A stretch of 12,024 nt of DNA from Candidatus Pelagibacterales bacterium. Lineage in GTDB: Bacteria > Pseudomonadota > Alphaproteobacteria > Rickettsiales > UBA1997. Made by a program: the position numbers and the translations under genes. This document shows positions 5,818-12,024 of the stretch, piece after piece. The stretch spans positions 1 to 12,024 of the forward strand of contig VHBV01000023.1 in the NCBI GenBank assembly GCA_016882165.1, given 5' to 3'. The notes beneath the pieces are model-generated. The model did no database searches. It was given only the letters and a program-made list of their open reading frames with translations, and was not told where the DNA came from. The stretch's first letter is position 1. Each line of letters opens with the position of its first letter.

Positions 5818-8313
5818 GTGTTCATACATCTAAGAACTCATACAACCTACTCTCTTTGCAAAGGTGCAATTAAAATTCCAGATTTAGTTAAAAAAGCAGT
5901 ATCCAGCAAAATGCCTGCTTTGGGAATTTCCGATTGCTCCAATCTTTTTGGTGCCCTTGAATTTTCTTCAACTTGCAAAAAATCAGGAATTCAACCCATA
6001 CTAGGCTGCGAAGTTTTAGTTGATTTTGAACTACAGGAGAATAAAAACCTTTCTAACCTTGATATTGAAGAATCTCTGGCAAAGTTTCCCTTGATTGCTG
6101 CTAACGAAGAAGGTTATAAAAACCTAATGTTTTTAGTAAGTCACAGCTACTTAAATCGTAAAAATGGAATTTCACCTCATATTAGCTTTAACTTACTCAA
6201 AAATCATTCAAAAGGCTTAATTGCTTTATCTGGTAACATGAATGGTATTATTGGTAAGCTTATAGTAGCCAACCAAGACAAAAAGCTGGAATCTATAATA
6301 TCTGAATTATTAAGTACTTTTGGAAAAGATAACTTTTATATAGAACTTTGCCGTCACAATATCAAAGAAGAAGATCAGTTAGAGGATAAATTCATTGAAA
6401 TTGCTCTGAAAAACTCAATTCCCTTAGTTGCAACAAATGATATTTATTTTTTAGATGAAGATATGTTTGAAGCGCAAGATATTCTTACTTGCGTTGGCGA
6501 AGGCAAAACTTTTCTTGAACCAAATAGAAAGAGAAATTCCAAACAACAATATTTTAAAAGCTCTGAAGAAATTATAGAGCTCTTTTCTGATATTCCGGAG
6601 GCAATAGAAAATACTGTAAATATTGCCAAAAAATGTCACATAATGGCTTTTGAAAGACCTCCAACTCTTCCAAAATTCAATAATTCTGAAAACTTTGACG
6701 AATCAGAAGAATTAAAAAAACAAGCAAAAGAAGGTTTAAGAATAAGGCTGAAAAGAAAATTTGAAATTGAAGAAACTGAATTAGTTAAACAAAAAGAAAT
6801 TGAAGAAGAATATTTCAAACGAATTGATTTTGAGCTTTCCGTTATTATTAAAATGAACTTCTCTGGATACTTTTTAATTGTATCAGATTTCATAAAATGG
6901 GCAAAAAATAATCAAATACCTGTTGGACCAGGAAGAGGGTCTGGTGCCGGATCAGTTGTGGCTTGGGCTTTGCAAATTACAGATCTTGACCCAATTCGTT
7001 TTGGCTTACTTTTTGAACGTTTTTTAAACCCAGACCGTGTTTCAATGCCAGATTTTGATATTGATTTCTGTCAATCAAGGCGTGACGAAGTTATTGACTA
7101 TGTTCAAAATAAGTATGGCTCTGATTATGTTGCTCAAATTATAACTTTTGGAAAATTACAAGCACGTGCAGTTTTAAAAGATGTTGGACGAGTCTTGCAA
7201 ATGCCTTACAATCAAGTTGACAGAATTTGTAAATTAATCCCATTTAACGCAATTGAGGCTGTTACTTTAGAAAAAGCAATTGAAATGGATAAAGATTTTC
7301 AAAATGCTATTAAAGAAGATGCGCAGATTAATAAATTGGTAAATATTGGTTTAAAACTAGAAGGACTTAATCGTCACGCATCCACACATGCTGCTGGAGT
7401 TGTAATTGGAGATAAACCACTTCACGAAATTTGCGCCCTTTACAACGATGAAGGATCAAGCATGCCTGCGGTTGGTTATTCAATGAAATATGCTGAAAGC
7501 GCTGGTCTTGTAAAATTTGACTTTTTAGGTTTAAAAACTCTTACAACAATTTCAGAAACAGTTAAGTTAATTGAAAGAAATCGTGGTATTAAAATTGATA
7601 TTTCAAATATTAGGCTTGATGACAAACAAACTTTCGAAATGCTTGCAATTGGTGATTCAATAGGAGTTTTCCAAATAGAGTCATCTGGAATGCGCTCAGT
7701 ACTGCGTCAAATGAAGGCAGATAAAATTGAAGATATTATCGCACTTATTTCACTTTATCGCCCTGGTCCAATGGACAATATACCAACCTATATTCGTCGT
7801 AAGCATGGTGAAGAAAAAATTGAATACCCTCACCCACTTTTAGAAAATACTTTAAAAGAAACTTATGGTGTAATTGTTTATCAAGAACAAGTTATGGAAA
7901 TTGCCAAAGTTCTTGCAGGGTATAGCCTTGGAGCAGCAGATTTATTACGTCGTGCCATGGGTAAAAAAATTAAAGAAGAAATGGACCAACAACGCGCAAT
8001 CTTTGTTGAAGGAGCTATGAAAAATGGCGTTGAAAAAAACCAAGCCAGTGAAATTTTTGATCTTGTTGACAAATTTGCAGGTTATGGTTTCAACAAATCG
8101 CACGCTGCTGCTTATGCTTTAATTTCTTATCAAACAGCTTATTTAAAATCGCATTTTTTACCAGAATTTCTTACTGCCTCAATTAACCTTGAAATTGATA
8201 ATACGGATAAAATCAATATATTTTTGCAAGTTGCAAAAAGTCACAAGATTCCTGTTTTACCGCCAAGTCTGAACGAAAGTGATGCTTATTTTAGCGTTGA
8301 GAGAATAAGTTAA
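5818..8313 (+). CDS. dnaE: DNA polymerase III alpha subunit, lacks C-terminal third
   Basis: Catalytic subunit of the replicative DNA polymerase (C family). The GTG start is forced: an in-frame TAA lies at 5812-5814, and the N-terminus fits DnaE directly (MFIHLRTHTTYSL). Domains: PHP (about 1-275); palm with GPGRGSGAGS at 370-379, PDFDIDF at about 411-417 carrying catalytic aspartates, and FDFLGL with Asp568; then the finger region with SLYRPGPM, VYQEQVM, RRAMGKK and YGFNKSHAAAYALISYQTAYLK. It stops at residue 831 shortly after ILPP-equivalent VLPPSLNES. Alphaproteobacterial and E. coli DnaE have about 1150-1180 residues. The block beginning YG(L/I)GAIKxVGE, the helix-hairpin-helix and clamp-binding region, the OB fold and the tau-binding tail are all missing, and no frame downstream resembles them. 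All polymerase motifs are intact, so this is not a decayed core. Whether the rest is encoded elsewhere is unknown. No clear Shine-Dalgarno. Confidence 0.93.
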   Translation: MFIHLRTHTTYSLCKGAIKIPDLVKKAVSSKMPALGISDCSNLFGALEFSSTCKKSGIQPILGCEVLVDFELQENKNLSNLDIEESLAKFPLIAANEEGYKNLMFLVSHSYLNRKNGISPHISFNLLKNHSKGLIALSGNMNGIIGKLIVANQDKKLESIISELLSTFGKDNFYIELCRHNIKEEDQLEDKFIEIALKNSIPLVATNDIYFLDEDMFEAQDILTCVGEGKTFLEPNRKRNSKQQYFKSSEEIIELFSDIPEAIENTVNIAKKCHIMAFERPPTLPKFNNSENFDESEELKKQAKEGLRIRLKRKFEIEETELVKQKEIEEEYFKRIDFELSVIIKMNFSGYFLIVSDFIKWAKNNQIPVGPGRGSGAGSVVAWALQITDLDPIRFGLLFERFLNPDRVSMPDFDIDFCQSRRDEVIDYVQNKYGSDYVAQIITFGKLQARAVLKDVGRVLQMPYNQVDRICKLIPFNAIEAVTLEKAIEMDKDFQNAIKEDAQINKLVNIGLKLEGLNRHASTHAAGVVIGDKPLHEICALYNDEGSSMPAVGYSMKYAESAGLVKFDFLGLKTLTTISETVKLIERNRGIKIDISNIRLDDKQTFEMLAIGDSIGVFQIESSGMRSVLRQMKADKIEDIIALISLYRPGPMDNIPTYIRRKHGEEKIEYPHPLLENTLKETYGVIVYQEQVMEIAKVLAGYSLGAADLLRRAMGKKIKEEMDQQRAIFVEGAMKNGVEKNQASEIFDLVDKFAGYGFNKSHAAAYALISYQTAYLKSHFLPEFLTASINLEIDNTDKINIFLQVAKSHKIPVLPPSLNESDAYFSVERIS

Positions 8314-8399
8314 TTAGTAAGTTAAAAAAATTTATAACTTAATTTTGCAGGATTATTTCTAACTAACATCAAGATGAGTTATTAAAAAATTAAGGCAAT

Positions 8400-8405
8400 T
8401 ATACT
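8400..8405 (+). promoter_or_regulatory. candidate -10 box upstream of mfd
   Basis: The 137-bp gap between dnaE and mfd (8314-8450) holds no gene that I can see. TATACT at 8400-8405, 46 bases before the mfd start, is a good -10 match but has no recognisable -35 at the expected distance. It is a weak call in DNA this AT-rich; mfd might instead be transcribed with dnaE. Confidence 0.25.
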
Positions 8406-8450
8406 ATAACTAAGTAGTGTTTACAAAACTAAAAATTAGAAACTTATCAA

Positions 8451-11400
8451 GTGGATTACAAAGTAAAATTAAAACAAATAAAAGAATCATGCTCTATTGT
8501 TAAAACTCCTCAAGATGCGCAAGGATTTTTAACAGCACAGATTGCAAATAATTTTTTGAAAAATGACTTAGTTTTTGTTGCTGAAAATGATGCGCAAATG
8601 GAAGTTTTGCAAAAACAGTTATTATTTTTTTCTGAGAATCAAGATTACGAAATTCTTAATTTTTACGCCTGGGATTGTTTACCCTATGATCGTTCTTCAC
8701 CAAAACCAATAATTTCATCAAATCGGATAAAAACTTTGTATAAACTGGCAACACGTCCAGAAAACAAAAGATTCTTCATTATCACTTCAATCAATTCAAT
8801 TTTACAAAAAACAATTACTCAAAGCCAAATTCAAAATTTTGGTCTCTACTTACAAGTTGGAAGTAAAAATTCACTAAACCAAATTGCCGAATTTTTAATA
8901 AATAAAGGCTATAACCGTATGTCTTGCGCTAATTCTGTTGGAGAATTTGCAATGCGCGGCGGAATTATTGATATTGTTCTTGAAAGTGCTGGTGATTTGA
9001 TTGGATATAGAATTGATTTTTTTGGTGATGAAGTTGAATCAATAAAAACATTTGATCCAATCACACAACTAAGTGAAGAAAGTGTAAGATCTGTAGAAAT
9101 TTTACCAAGCAGTGAAGTTATTTTAAATAAGAAAACTGTTGAAAATTTTCGTCAAAAATACCGACAAAGTTTTGGTGCAGCAATTGACGATCAAATTTAT
9201 AGCGCAATTTCAGATTGTAGACAACATATTGGAATGGAGCATTATTTACCATTTTTTTATGAAGAAAATTTAGTTGATATTTTTTCTTACTTAAAAAGTC
9301 CGGTTATCTTTTCTGATAGTAAAATTTTAACTCAAGCTCAACAAAGAGAAGAAATTATAAAAGAATATTACGATGCTAGAATTGTAGAAAATAAGATAAA
9401 AAATGGCACAATTTATAATGCTATCAAATCTGATCTTTTATATCTAAACTCCCAGGAAATTAAAACAATCCTCCAAAAAAACATCCATATTGAATTTAAT
9501 CAATTCGAAGAATCTGATAAAAATAAAAGAATTATAGACTTAGAAATAAAAATAACTCCTGACTTTGCTTTGGCTGGGCGTGCTAATTCAAAAGATCCAA
9601 TCAATTTAATGAATGAGTTTGTTACCTCATTTGAAAAAGGATTTGCCTTCAGCACATCTGAAGACGGAGGATTTAAAAATAATTTACACAAAACTCCTAA
9701 CTCTGACTTAGCTTCCTTTAAATCACCCTTAATTGCTCAAAGCACAATGCCTTCCTCTTTTTCAAAGAGAGTAAAGATTGCCTGTTTATCTGAAGGTTTC
9801 AAAGACAGAATAAGTAAAATTTTGTTCGATTACGGAGTTAATTGTCAGGAAGTTGAGACTTTTAGCGAGTCAAATTCTGTAAGTAATAAAAAAACATCTA
9901 TCTTTGTTTTACCTTTAAATCACGGTTTTTACACAACAGATTTTATTTTGATTGGTGAGCAAGCAATTTTTGGCGAAAAAGTTGTTCGTAAAAAAAATAA
10001 TAAAGCTACTTCACAAAGATTGCTTGAAGAGGGTTTAACGATACAAATTGGCGAACTTGTAGTTCATCGTGATCACGGAATTGGCAAGTTTGATGGAATT
10101 CACACCATAACGGCTGGCGGTATAAAAACCGATATGATTAAAGTTCTTTATGGCGGTAACGATACTCTTTTTGTACCAGTTGATGATATAAATTTAATTT
10201 CTCGTTATGGAGCTGACAACCCACTTATTCAACTTGATCGCTTGGGTGTTGCTGCATGGAAAAATCGTCGTGAAAAAGTAAAAAAGAAAATTAAAATTGC
10301 AGCAGAAGAACTTTTGAAAATTGCTGCCGCACGTCACTTAAGAAAAGCCAATATATTCATTCCAGAACAACATTTTTACGACGAATTTAAAGCAAGATTT
10401 GGTTTTGTTGAAACTCAAGATCAGTTGCGTGCAATTGAAGAAGTAGAAGAAGATTTAGCTAAAGGATCACCAATGGATCGTTTAATTTGTGGCGATGTTG
10501 GTTTTGGTAAAACTGAAGTCGCTTTAAGAGCTGCCGCAATTGTTGTAAGTGACAATAAAAAAACACAAGTTGCAGTTATTACACCAACAACCTTGCTTTG
10601 TCGTCAACATTATAAAAATTTTCTAAAACGTTTCGAAGGAACTGATATTAAAGTTGCTCAACTTTCAAGACTTGTTAGTGCAGGAAACTCAAAAATAATA
10701 AAAGAAGAAATTGAAAATGGTAAAGTTGATATAATAGTTGGAACTCACTCACTATTGCAAAAAAATATCAAATTTAAAAATTTAGGTTTAGCAATTATTG
10801 ATGAAGAACAGCATTTTGGAGTAGCTCAGAAAGAAAGAATCAAAGAATTACGTAATGAAGTTCATATTTTAACACTTTCAGCAACACCAATTCCTAGAAC
10901 ACTACAAATGTCTCTGACTGGTGTTAAAGATTTAAGTCTAATTGCAACTCCTCCACTTGATAGAATTGCTGTTAGAAATTTTGTAATGCCTTATGATTCG
11001 GTTATTACTCGTGAAGCAATAATGCGAGAATATAATCGAGGTGGGAAAACTTTCTTTGTTGTTCCAAGAATCAGTGATATTGAAGATATGGAACCTAGAT
11101 TAAAAATTCTTCTTCCAGAACTTAAAATTACCCATGCACACGGTCAAATGACACCAAATCAACTTGACCAAATTATGAATGATTTTGTTGATGGTAAAAT
11201 TGATGTATTGCTTTCAACCACAATTATTGAGTCAGGAATTGATATCAGTGATGCCAATACAATGATAATTTATAAAGCTGAAATGTTTGGTCTTGCCCAA
11301 CTTTATCAACTTCGTGGACGTGTTGGACGCGGTAAAATTAGAGCTTATTCTTACTTCATGCTGGACAATAGAAAAAAACTATCAGACGAATCAAGAAAGA

Positions 11401-12024
11401 AATTAGAAGTTATGCAAAATCTTGATTCTTTAGGAGTTGGTTTTTCGGTTGCTTCTCACGATATGGACATCAGAGGAAGCGGCAATTTACTTGGAGATGA
11501 GCAATCAGGTCACATCAAAGAAACAGGAGTAGAACTTTATCAGCAAATGCTTCTAGAAACAATTGAAGAACTTAAAAACACTAACCAGAACAACAACTTA
11601 ATTTCTTCTATAAACTTAGATCAAGAATTTTCAGTAACAATTAAACTTGGGATTTCTTTATTAATTCCAGAAAAATACATAGAAGATTTAAGCTTAAGAA
11701 TGAATTTTTACAAAAAAATTGCTCTTGTAAAAAATAGCGACGCTCAAGATGAAATCATTAATGAATTGAATGATCGTTTTGGAAAAATTCCACAAGAAGT
11801 TCACAACTTAATTGAAGTTGCTAAGTTGAAATGGTTGTGCAAAAAACTTGGGGTTGAAAGAATGGAAATTTCACAAGGCGGAATAGTGATAAGCTTTAAG
11901 GATAATAATTTTTCTAAACCAGATAATTTGTTACAAATGGTTTTTTCTAGCAAAAACCAAATCAAGATTCATCAAGGTCATAAAATTCTTTTCATGTGCG
12001 ATATTAGTTCTGAATTAGCAAAAA
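8451..12024 (+). CDS. mfd: transcription-repair coupling factor Mfd, 3' partial
   Basis: ATP-driven DNA translocase that removes RNA polymerase stalled at lesions and recruits UvrA. The window shows 1191 codons without a stop; only the extreme C-terminus should be missing (E. coli Mfd has 1148 residues). The GTG at 8451 is the first usable start after an in-frame TAA at 8430 and gives the expected UvrB-like N-terminus, including WDCLPYDRSSP and GEFAMRGGIIDI. The RNA-polymerase interaction domain is about 530-600 (IGELVVHRDHGIGKFDGI). Helicase motifs follow: GDVGFGKT at 681-688, DEEQ at 784-787 (then HFGV), SATPIPRTL at 810-818, TTIIESGIDI at 923-932, QLRGRVGRG at 953-961. The C-terminal regulatory domain follows (about 1050 to the edge). 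A family-atypical insert of about 43 residues lies at 397-439. It follows dnaE on the same strand after 137 bases. Confidence 0.95.
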   Translation, partial: MDYKVKLKQIKESCSIVKTPQDAQGFLTAQIANNFLKNDLVFVAENDAQMEVLQKQLLFFSENQDYEILNFYAWDCLPYDRSSPKPIISSNRIKTLYKLATRPENKRFFIITSINSILQKTITQSQIQNFGLYLQVGSKNSLNQIAEFLINKGYNRMSCANSVGEFAMRGGIIDIVLESAGDLIGYRIDFFGDEVESIKTFDPITQLSEESVRSVEILPSSEVILNKKTVENFRQKYRQSFGAAIDDQIYSAISDCRQHIGMEHYLPFFYEENLVDIFSYLKSPVIFSDSKILTQAQQREEIIKEYYDARIVENKIKNGTIYNAIKSDLLYLNSQEIKTILQKNIHIEFNQFEESDKNKRIIDLEIKITPDFALAGRANSKDPINLMNEFVTSFEKGFAFSTSEDGGFKNNLHKTPNSDLASFKSPLIAQSTMPSSFSKRVKIACLSEGFKDRISKILFDYGVNCQEVETFSESNSVSNKKTSIFVLPLNHGFYTTDFILIGEQAIFGEKVVRKKNNKATSQRLLEEGLTIQIGELVVHRDHGIGKFDGIHTITAGGIKTDMIKVLYGGNDTLFVPVDDINLISRYGADNPLIQLDRLGVAAWKNRREKVKKKIKIAAEELLKIAAARHLRKANIFIPEQHFYDEFKARFGFVETQDQLRAIEEVEEDLAKGSPMDRLICGDVGFGKTEVALRAAAIVVSDNKKTQVAVITPTTLLCRQHYKNFLKRFEGTDIKVAQLSRLVSAGNSKIIKEEIENGKVDIIVGTHSLLQKNIKFKNLGLAIIDEEQHFGVAQKERIKELRNEVHILTLSATPIPRTLQMSLTGVKDLSLIATPPLDRIAVRNFVMPYDSVITREAIMREYNRGGKTFFVVPRISDIEDMEPRLKILLPELKITHAHGQMTPNQLDQIMNDFVDGKIDVLLSTTIIESGIDISDANTMIIYKAEMFGLAQLYQLRGRVGRGKIRAYSYFMLDNRKKLSDESRKKLEVMQNLDSLGVGFSVASHDMDIRGSGNLLGDEQSGHIKETGVELYQQMLLETIEELKNTNQNNNLISSINLDQEFSVTIKLGISLLIPEKYIEDLSLRMNFYKKIALVKNSDAQDEIINELNDRFGKIPQEVHNLIEVAKLKWLCKKLGVERMEISQGGIVISFKDNNFSKPDNLLQMVFSSKNQIKIHQGHKILFMCDISSELAK
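9630..9766. other. atypical in-frame insert in mfd bounded by inverted repeats
   Basis: Recalled E. coli Mfd runs ...LEQFLTSFDG directly into PVVFSVESEGRRE. Here NEFVTSFEK is separated from RVKIACLSEGFKD by about 43 extra residues (397-439, GFAFSTSEDGG...MPSSFSK). The insert is bounded by a 10-bp perfect inverted repeat, TTTGAAAAAG (9630-9639) and CTTTTTCAAA (9757-9766). Further in, GATTTAAA (9670-9677) mirrors TTTAAATC (9717-9724), at 40 and 42 bases from the respective outer ends. The rest of the arms pair poorly. It may be a degenerate palindromic element like the one in ileS, but the match is far weaker, and AT-rich inverted repeats of this size can arise by chance. Confidence 0.4.

Noticed and set aside
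8200..8313. Split-intein DnaE as in cyanobacteria
   Set aside because: The known cyanobacterial split is followed by an N-intein starting with Cys and the CLSYETEI-type sequence. Nothing of the kind follows here; the protein simply ends in SVERIS.
8318..8341. Terminator after dnaE (TAAGTTA...TAACTTA)
   Set aside because: The stem is only 7 bp with a single G-C pair and a mismatch further in. It is too weak to call against this AT-rich background, although a TTTT follows.
8280..8450. Simple frameshift hiding the DnaE C-terminus
   Set aside because: I read all three plus frames after 8299. They hit stops within a few codons (the longest gives NKLISKLKKFIT) and show no DnaE-like sequence, so one indel cannot restore the domain.
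9647..9663. CTTCAG/CTGAAG hairpin in mfd as a regulatory site
   Set aside because: It is a 6-bp stem inside a coding region with no other support; I mention it only as part of the atypical Mfd insert.
10800..10814. His after DEEQ in Mfd as a defective helicase motif
   Set aside because: E. coli has DEEQRFG and this protein has DEEQHFG. The position tolerates His in relatives as far as I recall, and the catalytic DEEQ itself is intact.

Overview
The window is AT-rich bacterial chromosome with seven genes, five of them complete at both ends. I see no phage genes, transposase, CRISPR array or RNA gene. The DnaE N-terminus (HLRTHTTYSLCKGAIKI..., then SNLFGALEFS...GIQPILGCE) resembles alphaproteobacterial DnaE. 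The IleRS is of the archaeal/eukaryotic-like type that Rickettsia carries. A palindromic element sits in frame inside ileS, a habit best known from Rickettsia. Together these suggest an AT-rich, probably host-associated alphaproteobacterium near Rickettsiales or Holosporales; this placement is inference.

Layout. Bases 1-1953 (+): isoleucyl-tRNA synthetase, cut by the left edge, with an 85-bp palindromic insertion in its editing domain and an unusually early stop. A 14-bp perfect hairpin separates it from a convergent minus-strand gene block that reads folE (GTP cyclohydrolase I), maf (YceF-like pyrophosphatase), terC (metal-transport family membrane protein), zntB (CorA-family zinc transporter). 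Gaps in the block are 0, 3 and 11 bases, so it is probably one transcript. A 236-bp divergent intergenic region (4913-5148) precedes skp/ompH (+), a periplasmic chaperone with its own strong terminator. Then come dnaE (+), the replicative polymerase alpha subunit, and mfd (+), the transcription-repair coupling factor, which runs off the right edge.

The genes are mainly housekeeping: translation, replication, transcription-coupled repair, pterin/folate synthesis, nucleotide-pool cleaning, metal homeostasis and outer-membrane protein folding. The unusual content lies inside the housekeeping proteins. IleRS and DnaE both stop cleanly at or near a domain boundary. IleRS lacks its C-terminal domain after the anticodon-binding fold. 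DnaE, at 831 residues, lacks roughly the last 330, which normally hold the clamp-binding, OB and tau-binding parts. No homologous continuation is readable in any frame downstream of either. IleRS carries the palindromic peptide insert, and Mfd carries a family-atypical insert of about 43 residues bounded by a 10-bp inverted repeat. I found no convincing new multi-gene system; the truncations and in-frame inserts are the parts worth a second look.
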